Of a stretch of 64,000 nt of DNA, positions 1 to 8,728 are shown piece by piece (position 1 is the stretch's first letter; every line of letters begins with the position of its first letter). The notes under the pieces are model-generated. The model saw nothing but the letters and a program-made list of their open reading frames with translations, did no database searches and was not told where the DNA came from. Origin of the DNA: Neolewinella aurantiaca (GTDB lineage: Bacteria > Bacteroidota > Bacteroidia > Chitinophagales > Saprospiraceae). The stretch spans positions 42,572 through 106,571 of the forward strand of contig NZ_VOXD01000023.1 in assembly GCF_008014675.1 (NCBI RefSeq). Direction: 5' to 3'. A program made the translations under genes and the position numbers.

Positions 1-347
1 GACAGAAGAAAGCCGAAGACGCAGCACGTGCGTCTTCGGCTTCTTTTGTGGTTTGTGACACCGGGCCGGAAGTGATCCGCATCTGGGCCGAGGTGAAGTA
101 TGGCCTTTGTCCTCATGACGTGCTGGAAGCATCCCTCAACCGGCATTATGACCTGATTCTGCTCTGTCGCCCTGATCTGCCCTGGGAACCAGATCCGCTG
201 CGGGAAGCCCGGGACCAACAGGAACGCGAAGACCTGTTAGAACGTTACCGGAAAGTACTGGCCGACCGGCCATATCAGGAAATTTACGGCAAAGCACGGC
301 TCTTCAGGGCGCTCCGAATTACACAAGAAATGAACGCCCGGATTTAG
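1..347 (+). CDS. NadR-like AAA ATPase, C-terminal part (cut by window edge)
   Basis: The reading frame is open from the first bases of the window to the TAG at 345-347, so this is the 3' part of a longer gene. A GTG at 48 exists, but the frame reads through upstream and the family motif begins there, so 48 is not the start. The visible part has the CDTGPEVIRIW block followed by YDLILLCRPDLPWEPDPLRE and an Arg-rich helix. This pattern is typical of the C-terminal half of the NadR-type P-loop ATPase (AAA_28, ribosylnicotinamide kinase-like), in which the DIPWxxDPLRE motif is conserved. The Walker A motif would lie upstream, outside the window. The likely role is phosphorylation of nicotinamide riboside in NAD salvage, inferred from the family. 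It converges with the next gene, and the two stop codons overlap by 4 bp. Confidence 0.75.
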   Translation, partial: QKKAEDAARASSASFVVCDTGPEVIRIWAEVKYGLCPHDVLEASLNRHYDLILLCRPDLPWEPDPLREARDQQEREDLLERYRKVLADRPYQEIYGKARLFRALRITQEMNARI

Positions 348-1405
348 AAGCCTAACTTCATCACCTCGCCGTGGTACTCTCCGCGCAGGTTTGCCCCACG
401 GAAGGACTCAAAATCGAAGCGGATACTGAACTCGTCTCCTTCGATGTACACAAGAGTTTCTCCGGTATCCATTGGTTCGTCGTCGAGAGCTGTTCCCGTC
501 CTGAAGTCCATCTGGCGGCAAAAGTAAGAGCCAGTTACCTGCCCTGTGTTTATCTCTCTGAAATAACCGTTAAAGGTTTCAAACGTGTTGCTGATCTTAT
601 GTCGGCCGGATTCTAAATCTCCTCCGCTACTATTGGCAAGGGCCAACAGCATTACGTCACTCTCTCCCAAAAGATCTTCGGCATTGTGAACAGGTTCTTC
701 CGTCAAATAGAGGCGGTAATAATTGCTGTATGGAACCAGGTATGCGTTTGTTAAAGCAAAAGATTCTTCGTCACGCAGCATATAATTCTCTCCGGAAAAA
801 TCTTCCGGGCTGACCTCCTCTGCTTCGGGGCTGACGGGGTTAACCGGTACCAGAGGTCCCGTGAAGGTTCCGCGAAAAGTATGCCGTGGATTCGCATTAT
901 GCAGAATATCTACCTCAACGAGGTATTCCCCATCCTGAGCGGAAATTGTGACGGTACTGCCGCTATCGAACCTCAGGTCGCGCAGCAAATAACTTCCGGC
1001 GGATACGATGTAACTGGTTTCGGTACCGGCATCAAGCAAAGAGCCATCGCTGACCCGGAACTCCCCTACCGGTACAGGGTTATCTGATTGCAACAGAATT
1101 GCTGCGGTAGGCTCGGGGACCTCGTTGCGGAGATTGTCGTTATCCAGAACATCGCTTTCGGTTAGTACGAGGTGATGCTGGAAAGTTTGCCCGTCGGGCA
1201 TAGCAGTTGTGCGGACATAGGCATAAAATAAGTCTACTTCTATGTAGCCGAATTTGAAGTTGGTGGAAGCGGACGGTTCGTCGGGTTCTGTGATTTGCCC
1301 GGCGTCGCCGGGCGTTCGGATGATGAAATCTTCAGATTCCTCAATACAGGAAAAGGATGAGATGCAGAGTAGTGAGAACAGGATGGTCCGGGTAAAAAAC
1401 GACAT
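344..1405 (-). CDS. Predicted SPII lipoprotein, family not recognised
   Basis: I do not recognise a family. With the ATG at 1405 the protein has 353 residues and starts with a hydrophobic signal (TRTILFSLLCISSFSC) ending in a lipobox with Cys20, so it should be a cell-envelope lipoprotein. A more upstream in-frame start at 1438 only adds 11 residues before the signal and is less likely. After the lipobox comes an acidic low-complexity stretch, then a beta-rich body with two similar halves (both with motifs such as YVEVD/LVYIEGD and repeated GxFTG/GxYHG turns). It is probably a soluble beta-sandwich domain tethered to a membrane. It is transcribed convergently with the NadR-like gene and away from the TonB receptor, so it looks monocistronic. 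Confidence 0.7.
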   Translation of the reverse strand: MSFFTRTILFSLLCISSFSCIEESEDFIIRTPGDAGQITEPDEPSASTNFKFGYIEVDLFYAYVRTTAMPDGQTFQHHLVLTESDVLDNDNLRNEVPEPTAAILLQSDNPVPVGEFRVSDGSLLDAGTETSYIVSAGSYLLRDLRFDSGSTVTISAQDGEYLVEVDILHNANPRHTFRGTFTGPLVPVNPVSPEAEEVSPEDFSGENYMLRDEESFALTNAYLVPYSNYYRLYLTEEPVHNAEDLLGESDVMLLALANSSGGDLESGRHKISNTFETFNGYFREINTGQVTGSYFCRQMDFRTGTALDDEPMDTGETLVYIEGDEFSIRFDFESFRGANLRGEYHGEVMKLGF

Positions 1406-1576
1406 AAAACTGGGGTTTAGGTTTCTGAAAAAACTCAAGCCTGAAGCAGCAAGAGTGGTTTAGGATCAGGAAGTTAGTGGTTTTCGGTCTTTACACACAA
1501 GCACAAACCATGAATTTTCAATCATTTAAATAAATTTTAAGGCTACAGTCCTGATAATCTTTTCATTGATCGGAGC

Positions 1577-1926
1577 GGCGCGGGCGCAGGATGCAAACAA
1601 GGTTTCTCGAACAGGGTACTGATCAGATTATCGCTCAACCCCCACCCCAACCCGTGAGCTTCGCTGCTGCCTTCGGCGGTCCCACGGGGGATGGGCTAGT
1701 GAAAACGCTACGCGTTTTGGGTTGCAAGCTCTTAGGCGGTGACTATGATCTCGAGCTAAAAGCTTAAAATCGAATCCTATGCGTCAGCCCTGCCCCTCCC
1801 GGCCTCCCCACACCGCTGCGCTGGGGAGGAGCAATCTCGACAATCTGGTTTGCGCCCTTCTGAACAGGGTACTGATCAAGTGTAAAAACCGTGCCGTTCA
1901 ACCAAGCCTGTACCTGCGATTGCGCC
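1577..1926. mobile_element. MITE-like element A bounded by dispersed-motif inverted repeats
   Basis: The left end (1577-1597) begins GGCGCGGGCGCAGGATGCAA and the right end (1909-1926) is TGTACCTGCGATTGCGCC, so both copies of the motif point outward like terminal inverted repeats. The left end continues into GAACAGGGTAC at about 1610, which is shared with element B (32367-32536). No open frame inside looks like a transposase, so if mobile it would be non-autonomous. The 350-bp unit appears to have a second repeat family nested in it (about 1617-1857). I see no clear target-site duplication. Confidence 0.45.
1838..1857. repeat. End of repeat family D, copy 1
   Basis: The 20-mer CGACAATCTGGTTTGCGCCC is identical to 32893-32912. 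It is preceded by a G/C-rich core (CTCCCCACACCGCTGCG and GGGGAGG) that matches, on the opposite strand, the core of the 91-bp palindromic copy at 32822-32912. A degenerate opposite end may be the ATCAGATTATCGC at about 1619. This supports a second short dispersed repeat family nested in element A. Confidence 0.55.
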
Positions 1927-2114
1927 AAAAAATCCTCTTATTGGGAGGGGGGATAAAACAGGTTAGCGGGGTATACTCCATGTTTAGTTTAAGTTAATTT
2001 TTCTCATCTGCAACCAATCCGCTTTTTATCTCGTAAGTAAATGCAACAAATTTGCAACGCGGCTGCTCCTTGTGGAGAGCTGATGTTGACACACCCACAC
2101 AATTACCTCATTTG

Positions 2115-4331
2115 ATGCACCAATACATTATCCTCTCCCTTTCTTTTTTCGCCTGTTTGCCGCTCTTCGGTCAATCCGTTAACGGTGTTGTAACCGACGA
2201 AGCAGGCAACAGCCTGCCCGGAGCCTACGTTTTCTGGCACGCAGGTGACGCACATACCCATACCGACAATGCTGGTCGTTTTGACCTCCCCGGGGTGAGT
2301 ACGGGAGATACGCTGCACATCAGTTTTATCGGCCATACGGGACGCGACCTTATCGTTCCCGAAAACGCAAACGATCTGGCTATCGTCCTGCAGTCCGGGA
2401 GCCTTGACTTACGGGAAATTGTGGTCGGCAGCTCTGACCGCCCGCAGCGTATAATATCCGGCATCGATCTGGCCGTGAGGCCTGTTAATTCCAGTCAGGA
2501 AATTTTGAGAAGCGTTCCCGGCTTATTCATCGGTCAGCACGCCGGAGGAGGAAAAGCAGAGCAGATTTTTCTGCGTGGCTTCGATATCGATCACGGTACG
2601 GACATCGCGATTTCGGTGGACGGGATGCCGGTAAATATGGTATCCCACGCTCATGGTCAGGGTTACGCAGACCTTCACTTTCTTATCCCCGAAGCTATTG
2701 GAGCCGTGGACTTCGAAAAAGGGCTTTACGATGCGAATCAGGGCAATTTTGCTACCGCAGGCCACGTAGACTTTCAGACAAAAGATCGTTCCGGTGGCAG
2801 TTTCGTGAAGTTGGAAGCCGGAAGCTTCGGCAACCTGAGGACCGTAGCGCAGCTCGATATCCTGTCCGGCAAGAATCACAATGCTTATGTGCTCGGAGAA
2901 TACAAAGTGGCCGACGGCCCGTTTGAGTCTCCTCAGAATTTCAGCCGTGGCAACCTTTTTGCCAAATACACCGGTTTGCTGCGGGATGCAGATAAACTGA
3001 GTGTTTCCCTGAGCCACTTTTCCAGCAACTGGGACGCCAGCGGCCAGATACCAGAACGTGCCGTTGCCTCTGGACTGATCGGTCGGTTCGGTGCTATCGA
3101 TGATACCGAAGGAGGCGAAACCAGCCGTAGTAACCTGATTGTGGGATACACCCGCGAAATTGACGGCGCAACGTTCATCAAAAATACTTTCTCGTACACC
3201 CGGTATGATTTCGAGCTGTTCAGCAACTTCACCTTCTTTCTGGATGATCCGGAGTTCGGCGATCAGATTCGACAGCAGGAGAGCCGTGATATAATTTACG
3301 CACAATCCGTCCTCCACCATAACACCAACCTTGGGGGAACGACCGTTGAAACCAGAATCGGCGCGGGGCTGAGAAGTGACCGTACCGACGACAGTTCGCT
3401 GGCCAACACCATTAACCGCACAACCGTACAGAACTACATCCAACGGGGCGACGTAAGCGAAGACAACTTCAACCTATTCGCAGATGCACGCTTTGAATTC
3501 GGAAGGCTCAGCTTACAGCCCGGGGTTCGGCTCGACCACTTCCGGTTTGGATACCGCGACTTGCTGGCGACAGAATACACCAACGCTTCGGTCAACAAAA
3601 CGCGCGTTTCTCCCAAACTCAAAACCACTTACAGGTTGTCCCCGGACAGTCGTTTGTTTCTCAACGCCGGTACGGGCTTCCACTCCAACGATAGCCGCCT
3701 GGCCAACACCAGCCAGATAAGCGGCATGACGCCTCCTGCATACGGAGTGGACCTCGGTCTGGAAACCAAGCTGCTGCCCCGCCTGATCATGAACACCGCG
3801 CTTTGGTACCTTTTCCTCGAGCAGGAGTTTGTCTATGTCGGCGATGCCGGAATTGTTGAACCCTCAGGGAGAACCAGGCGCTTTGGAGCAGACATGAGCC
3901 TTCGGTACCAGATGACCGATTGGTTATTCGGAGACCTCGACGCGACCTACTCGCACGCCCGCTCGATAGACGATGAAGAAGGAGAGAACCTCATTCCTCT
4001 TGCGCCCCGGTTGACACTTGCCGGCGGTTTAAGCGTAAAAGCCCAAAACCTTACCAGTGGACTCCGTTTCCGCTTCCTCGGCGACCGCCCCGCAAACGAA
4101 GACTACAGCCTTACGGCGGAGGGTTATCTGGTCGCCGACGCAAACATTGCTTATACCCTGGGCAGGTTCACGTTTGGTGTTCTGGTAGAAAATATCGGCA
4201 ACGAAAAATGGAACGAGGCTCAATTCGCTACAGAGTCAAGACTGTTTGACGAAGCTGTGCCGGTAGAGGAAATCCACTTTACCCCCGGAGCTCCCCGCTC
4301 GGTGCTAACCACCTTAAAATTGAGCTTTTAA
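2115..4331 (+). CDS. TonB-dependent outer-membrane receptor
   Basis: This is a 738-residue outer-membrane receptor for active uptake of an unidentified ligand, powered by TonB/ExbBD. The ATG at 2115 is preferred over an upstream in-frame start at 2052 because it gives a clean signal peptide (MHQYIILSLSFFACLPLFGQ). Domains in order are a carboxypeptidase-regulatory-like beta-sandwich (about 20-105, with GVVTDEAGNSLPGAYV), a plug domain (about 110-240, with VPGLFIGQHAGGG and FLRGFDIDHGTDIAISVDG) and a 22-strand-type barrel ending in the aromatic LKLSF. The plug carries a HAHGQGYADLHF block, and the N-terminal domain has HAGDAHTHTD. These histidines could bind metal, which is speculative. It is followed on the same strand by two DUF4331 genes and a TPR lipoprotein, so it is probably the transport part of that locus. 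Confidence 0.93.
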   Translation: MHQYIILSLSFFACLPLFGQSVNGVVTDEAGNSLPGAYVFWHAGDAHTHTDNAGRFDLPGVSTGDTLHISFIGHTGRDLIVPENANDLAIVLQSGSLDLREIVVGSSDRPQRIISGIDLAVRPVNSSQEILRSVPGLFIGQHAGGGKAEQIFLRGFDIDHGTDIAISVDGMPVNMVSHAHGQGYADLHFLIPEAIGAVDFEKGLYDANQGNFATAGHVDFQTKDRSGGSFVKLEAGSFGNLRTVAQLDILSGKNHNAYVLGEYKVADGPFESPQNFSRGNLFAKYTGLLRDADKLSVSLSHFSSNWDASGQIPERAVASGLIGRFGAIDDTEGGETSRSNLIVGYTREIDGATFIKNTFSYTRYDFELFSNFTFFLDDPEFGDQIRQQESRDIIYAQSVLHHNTNLGGTTVETRIGAGLRSDRTDDSSLANTINRTTVQNYIQRGDVSEDNFNLFADARFEFGRLSLQPGVRLDHFRFGYRDLLATEYTNASVNKTRVSPKLKTTYRLSPDSRLFLNAGTGFHSNDSRLANTSQISGMTPPAYGVDLGLETKLLPRLIMNTALWYLFLEQEFVYVGDAGIVEPSGRTRRFGADMSLRYQMTDWLFGDLDATYSHARSIDDEEGENLIPLAPRLTLAGGLSVKAQNLTSGLRFRFLGDRPANEDYSLTAEGYLVADANIAYTLGRFTFGVLVENIGNEKWNEAQFATESRLFDEAVPVEEIHFTPGAPRSVLTTLKLSF

Positions 4332-4477
4332 CAATTCATACATCATTGGAAAATAATTTTTTATAAAAAACACCGATTAGTAAAACCGGCCACTGCGGTC
4401 TTTACGTACCTGAACGAGCTACAGCTCTGGTTGTACGAATTACTCAAATAATTTACTAATCGCTTTAATCCAAATTC

Positions 4478-6259
4478 ATGAGATTACCCATACAATTCAA
4501 ATGGGTGTTGTCCGCAGTGGTCTTATCGCTCTCTTTCAGCCTGATGGCTTCTTCCCACCGGGAAGCTCCGCTGATTGCCGACGATCCGCTTGCCGACAAT
4601 ACCGACGTTTACGCCTTCCGCAGCCCTGATGACCCCAACACCATCACGATTCTGGCCAATTACATTCCGATGCAATTGCCCCAGGGAGGCCCGAACTACT
4701 ACACTTTTGGCGAAGACATCCGCTACGAGATTCACATCGACAACGACGCCAGTACTCCTGGCGATGACGTTACTTACCGCCTGACCTTTACCCGGACAAA
4801 CCAGGACCCGACGACATTCTTCAACATTCGTCTCGGAGCGCAGAACATCCGTGCTACCTACACGCTTGAGCGTAGCATAGCGGGAGGAGCCTTTACGACA
4901 ATCTTTGAAGACGGTGTTGTACCGGCTTACAACATCGGCCCACGTTCGATCGAGAGCGCGGTTGGCCTTGACAGCACCTACGCTGAATTAATGGCGAATG
5001 CCATTGGCACAGCAACTACGGGTGAAACCGTATTTGCAGGCCCGGTAGACGATCCTTTCTACGTAGACCTTGGCGGCATCTTTGACCTGGGCGACAGCCC
5101 TCGCCAGGGAGACGACATCAACAGCCGTGATGGTTTGGCTCAGTTCAACTGTCATACTATTGCGCTCCAGATTCCGATCAGCACACTGCTGAAAACCGGC
5201 GCTGCTGCGCAGCCCGCCAACATTCTTGACGGCGATTACGTGATCGGTGTGTGGGCATCTGCCAGCCGCCCGGCAACAAAGACCCTCGTTGCTGCTACGG
5301 CAAACGTGCCCGGCAGTTCTTCCGTCGAAGGTGAGTGGGTTCAGGTATCCCGTCTCGGTATGCCGCTGACTAACGAAGCCGTAATTCCGGTAGGCATGAA
5401 AGATTACTGGAATTCCCTTTCACCTTATGATGAAATCAGTGACACTCTGCTCGATCAGTACTTCTACAACCCTGAGCTAGCGCTGTACATGGATGACGAT
5501 CAGTTTGGCGGAGCCGTACCTGCTTTCGGCCCTCTGCGCATCCAGACAGCCAGCCCAACGGCTGTTGGAAACATTGACTTCACAAATGGTGCGGATGGTC
5601 TCTTCGCCCTTACTGACCCGGCATTTGCAGACCTCATCGCCGGCTCTGCTTTCGACCCTGCCGTTGGCTTCCAGTCACTGCTTCTTCCCGGCCCGGGTAA
5701 ACCGCGTTCGGTTGATCTTTGGCCGATCTTCCACACAGGTGCTCCGAACCTTGCTCCGTACCAACTTGCCACGGGCAAGACCCCGGGCAACCCCTTCACA
5801 CCCGGTAAGCCATTCATCAACAATTTCCTGCCTAACGGTGGCGACATGCTTCGCCTGAACATGGCAACGCCGGTTACCCCGCGCGACGATGAGAACTTCT
5901 CCAGTCTTGGCCTCGTACAAGCAGCTGCTATTGGCCTCACCGTAGCTCCGTTCAACACTACTACCGACCTGGAAATGATTCCGAACATGGACGGATTCCC
6001 CAACGGCCGTCGCCTTGAGGATGATGTAACCCGCATTGAGTTGCAGGCAGTTTCGGGAGTAGTGCTCGCGGCAGTAGGTCTGTTCTACGACGATTACGAT
6101 CTGGCCGGAGGCGGAAGCCCCGTTACCGACAACCTCGTGGGTGTACTTGGTTACACTACAGAAGTTGAGGAGAACGACAAGCCCTTTACCGCTACGTTCC
6201 CCTACGTTGCTGCGCCATGGCGTGGAACCGTCGTTAACCACACCAATATCGGCAACTAG
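4478..6259 (+). CDS. DUF4331 protein, copy 1 (no T9SS tail)
   Basis: This 593-residue exported protein has the DUF4331 signature directly after its signal peptide: SSHREAPLIADDPLADNTD, then VYAFRSPDDPNT and GEDIRYEIHIDND. The molecular function of DUF4331 is not established. Members are secreted and often sit beside TonB receptors and TPR proteins, as here. The protein is a close paralogue of the next gene, and the stretch from about residue 310 to 545 is almost identical (GMKDYWN, YFYNPELALYMDDDQFGGA, LLLPGPGKPRSVDLWPIFH). Unlike copy 2 it ends shortly after the DUF4331 domain (APWRGTVVNHTNIGN) and lacks the T9SS C-terminal domain. It may therefore stay periplasmic, or the tail may have been lost. 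Confidence 0.9.
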   Translation: MRLPIQFKWVLSAVVLSLSFSLMASSHREAPLIADDPLADNTDVYAFRSPDDPNTITILANYIPMQLPQGGPNYYTFGEDIRYEIHIDNDASTPGDDVTYRLTFTRTNQDPTTFFNIRLGAQNIRATYTLERSIAGGAFTTIFEDGVVPAYNIGPRSIESAVGLDSTYAELMANAIGTATTGETVFAGPVDDPFYVDLGGIFDLGDSPRQGDDINSRDGLAQFNCHTIALQIPISTLLKTGAAAQPANILDGDYVIGVWASASRPATKTLVAATANVPGSSSVEGEWVQVSRLGMPLTNEAVIPVGMKDYWNSLSPYDEISDTLLDQYFYNPELALYMDDDQFGGAVPAFGPLRIQTASPTAVGNIDFTNGADGLFALTDPAFADLIAGSAFDPAVGFQSLLLPGPGKPRSVDLWPIFHTGAPNLAPYQLATGKTPGNPFTPGKPFINNFLPNGGDMLRLNMATPVTPRDDENFSSLGLVQAAAIGLTVAPFNTTTDLEMIPNMDGFPNGRRLEDDVTRIELQAVSGVVLAAVGLFYDDYDLAGGGSPVTDNLVGVLGYTTEVEENDKPFTATFPYVAAPWRGTVVNHTNIGN

Positions 6260-6385
6260 TAATAACCGTTTTGGGTCATTAAACTCCGGTTTCTGCAGTT
6301 TTTAATCGCTGCGGGCTGAAGTACAATTATCCTCACAGTGCATGAGGCCAGCCCTCAGGTTGCCGACCAAACCATAACATTGACC

Positions 6386-6415
6386 GCCCGGGCGCAAGTT
6401 TGCTTCCGCCCGGGC
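6386..6415 (+). terminator. GC-rich stem-loop between the two DUF4331 genes
   Basis: A perfect 9-bp stem GCCCGGGCG / CGCCCGGGC encloses a 12-nt loop. It ends 17 bp before the ATG of DUF4331 copy 2 and has no U-run. It could be an attenuator, an mRNA-stabilising processing hairpin or a weak terminator that sets the ratio of the two paralogues. Confidence 0.5.
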
Positions 6416-6431
6416 TCATCATAAAGAATAA

Positions 6432-8507
6432 ATGAAAAACAATTATATCCACAAATGCGCATTCGCGCTGCTGGGGATGCTGATGAGCGTATCGCTCTTC
6501 GCCTCCAGCCACCGGGAAGCCCCCCTCATTGCGGACGATCCCGTTGCCGACAACGTTGACGTCTACGCCTTTCGTAGCCCCGATGATCCTGGCACCGTAA
6601 CCCTGATCGCGACTTATATTCCCGGTCAGTTGCCTCACGGCGGCCCCAACTATTACCACTTCGGAGAAGATATCCGTTACGAGATCCACATCGACAACGA
6701 CGTCTCCACCCCGGGAGATGATGTTCTTTACCGCTTCACCTTTACCAGAACGAACGAAGATCCAAGCACCTTCTTCAACATTCGTTTGGGTAAGGAAAAC
6801 CTGAAGACGACTTACCGTCTCGAACGCATTACCAACGGCGGCAACAACGTCGATGTAATCGTAGAGAATGGTGTTGTCCCTGCTCCGAACATCGGCCCGC
6901 GCTCCATCGAAAGTGAAGTCGGTTTGAATCAGGACAGCTACGAAGCATACTCCAACAGCGCAATTACCACCGCGACTACGGGAGAAACCGTGTTCGCCGG
7001 CCCTGTAGACGATCCTTTCTTCGTTGATCTGGGAGGCATCTTCGACCTCGGCGATGCGCCACGTCAGGATGGTGACCCGATCGACGGGTTGGCTTGCTTC
7101 AATACCAGCGCCCTGGTACTGAAAGTTCCAATTCAGGCACTGCTGCCAGGCGAGGCTAACTTCCCGGCAGAGAGCATTCTTGACCCTACCCACGTAATCG
7201 GAGTTTGGGCTTCTTCCAGTCGCCCGGCCATTCGCACCCTGCAAACTGATGGTTCCAAGCCTGCCGTAGACGGCGACTTTGTGCAGGTATCTCGCTTGGG
7301 TATGCCGCTCACCAACGAAGCTGTCATACCGATTGGGATGAAGGATTACTGGAATGCTATTACGCCATACGACGAACTGGCCGACACCTTACTGGACCGC
7401 TACTTCTACAACCCAGAGCTTGCGCTCTATATGGACGACGATCAGTTTGGTGGTGCCGTACCGGCATTTGCCCCACTGCGCGTGCAGACAGCAAGCCCGA
7501 CGGCGGTTGGCGACATTGACTTCTCCAACGGAGCTGATGGCCTCTTCGCCCTTACCGACCCTGCGTTTGAAGACCTCATTGCAGGCTCCGCATTTGACGC
7601 AGCGGTTGGCTTCCAGTCGCTTCTTCTTCCTGGCCCGGGCAAGCCCCGTTCCGTAGACCTTTGGCCGATCTTCCACACGGGTGCTCCTAACCTCGCTCCG
7701 TACCAACTGGCTACCGGCAAAACTGCTGGCAATCCGTTTACCGCTGGTAAACCTTTCATCCACAACTTCCTGCCCAACGGCGGCGATATGTTGCGCTTGA
7801 ATATGGCCGTTCCCCCTACCCCACGTGACGATCCTAATTTCTCCAGCCTCGGTCTGGTACAAGCGGCGGCCATCGGTTTGACCGTAGCACCGTTCAATAC
7901 CACCACCGACCTGGAAATGATCCCTAATATGGACGGTTTCCCCAACGGCCGTCGTCTTGAAGACGACGTGACCCGGATCGAGCTGCAGGCAGTTGCGGGG
8001 GTAGTACTTGCTGCCGTCGGCCTGTTCTACGACGACTACGATTTGGAGAACGGTGGCAGCCCGGTTACCCCCGGCCTTACCAACGTACTCGGTTACACCA
8101 CCGGTGTTGAAGCCAACGACAAACCGTTCCGCAGCGACTTCCCTTACCTGGCCCTTCCGGCAAGTGGCAAAGGAGAATGTTCCGGTGCGATATCTACCGT
8201 TTCCAACGATTTTTTCGAAACCGGCATGGGAGCAAGTGCGCCTAACGTGGTGGGCGTAAACTTCCCCAACCCGTTCCAGTCTCAGACTACGATCAAGCTC
8301 CGGGTTCGTGAAACAACCGCTGTTTCCATTGAGATGTACGACATCAACGGTCGGATGCTGAAACAACTTGCCCGGGAAAGCTTCCCGGCTGGTGAGCACC
8401 TCATCCCCGTCAATGTTTCCGGTGTACCGCAGGGCACCTACCTGGCTGTGGTGAAGAGTGGTTCGGGTCGAATTCTTCAGACAATCCGAATGATCAAATC
8501 CAACTAG
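6432..8507 (+). CDS. DUF4331 protein, copy 2, with T9SS type A sorting domain
   Basis: This 691-residue protein has a signal peptide (ends SVSLFAS), a DUF4331 domain of about 560 residues starting SSHREAPLIADDPVADN, and a C-terminal T9SS type A domain from about residue 605 (NFPNPFQSQTTIKL, then YDINGRMLKQL, FPAGEH, GTYLAVVKS and a final basic MIKSN). T9SS targeting predicts passage through the outer membrane and cell-surface attachment or release. The gene follows copy 1 by 172 bp and is clearly a tandem duplicate. The pair gives one copy exported by T9SS and one without the tail. The substrate is unknown; the TonB receptor upstream suggests surface capture followed by uptake, which is an inference. 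Confidence 0.92.
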   Translation: MKNNYIHKCAFALLGMLMSVSLFASSHREAPLIADDPVADNVDVYAFRSPDDPGTVTLIATYIPGQLPHGGPNYYHFGEDIRYEIHIDNDVSTPGDDVLYRFTFTRTNEDPSTFFNIRLGKENLKTTYRLERITNGGNNVDVIVENGVVPAPNIGPRSIESEVGLNQDSYEAYSNSAITTATTGETVFAGPVDDPFFVDLGGIFDLGDAPRQDGDPIDGLACFNTSALVLKVPIQALLPGEANFPAESILDPTHVIGVWASSSRPAIRTLQTDGSKPAVDGDFVQVSRLGMPLTNEAVIPIGMKDYWNAITPYDELADTLLDRYFYNPELALYMDDDQFGGAVPAFAPLRVQTASPTAVGDIDFSNGADGLFALTDPAFEDLIAGSAFDAAVGFQSLLLPGPGKPRSVDLWPIFHTGAPNLAPYQLATGKTAGNPFTAGKPFIHNFLPNGGDMLRLNMAVPPTPRDDPNFSSLGLVQAAAIGLTVAPFNTTTDLEMIPNMDGFPNGRRLEDDVTRIELQAVAGVVLAAVGLFYDDYDLENGGSPVTPGLTNVLGYTTGVEANDKPFRSDFPYLALPASGKGECSGAISTVSNDFFETGMGASAPNVVGVNFPNPFQSQTTIKLRVRETTAVSIEMYDINGRMLKQLARESFPAGEHLIPVNVSGVPQGTYLAVVKSGSGRILQTIRMIKSN

Positions 8508-8523
8508 TACAGTTTTCCCGTAT

Positions 8524-8604
8524 CTGAATCACCACCATAATGATTCAGGTATCACTACCAATTACAGAGGGGTACCAGGATACGATCTCCTCCCCCTCTG
8601 TTTT
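8524..8604 (+). terminator. Terminator region after DUF4331 copy 2
   Basis: Two stem-loops follow the stop. CTGAATCA / TGATTCAG is at 8524-8548. CAGAGGGG / CCCCTCTG is at 8565-8600, directly followed by TTTTC. The second has the form of an intrinsic terminator. Confidence 0.65.
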
Positions 8605-8630
8605 CAAAAACGACAACCTACTCAATTAGG

Positions 8631-8684
8631 CAGCGTGGCTAAATCTTTCAGATATGACTGATTTACCACGCTGTTATTTTTTGA
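8631..8684 (+). terminator. Strong stem-loop with U-rich tail before the TPR gene
   Basis: A 14-bp stem with one bulged base (CAGCGTGGcTAAATC at 8631-8645 with GATTTACCACGCTG at 8660-8673) is followed by TTATTTTTTG. It lies only 45 bp before the TPR gene start at 8729. It therefore either ends transcription from the DUF4331 genes or acts as a leader attenuator of the TPR gene. Confidence 0.65.
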
Positions 8685-8728
8685 GACAAGCAGTACCAAA
8701 ATCACTAACATTTAAAATTGAGTAGAAA

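Larger units (their letters stand above)
1406..2114. other. 709-bp intergenic region holding mobile-element-like inverted repeats
   Basis: No convincing gene lies here; the short open frames have no family signal. Positions 1577-1926 are bounded by two inverted copies of the window's dispersed 20-bp motif. Inside, GAACAGGGTACTGATCA occurs twice as a direct repeat (about 1609 and 1863). A perfect hairpin AAAACGC-TAC-GCGTTTT sits at 1702-1718. A 20-mer at 1838-1857 recurs at 32893-32912. The last 190 bp before the TonB receptor start are AT-richer and presumably hold its promoter, but I see no clear TAnnTTTG box. Confidence 0.6.

Noticed and set aside
1779..1997. Small open frame of 72 codons before the TonB receptor
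   Set aside because: It overlaps the repeat elements and has Pro/Arg-rich low-complexity sequence without family signal.
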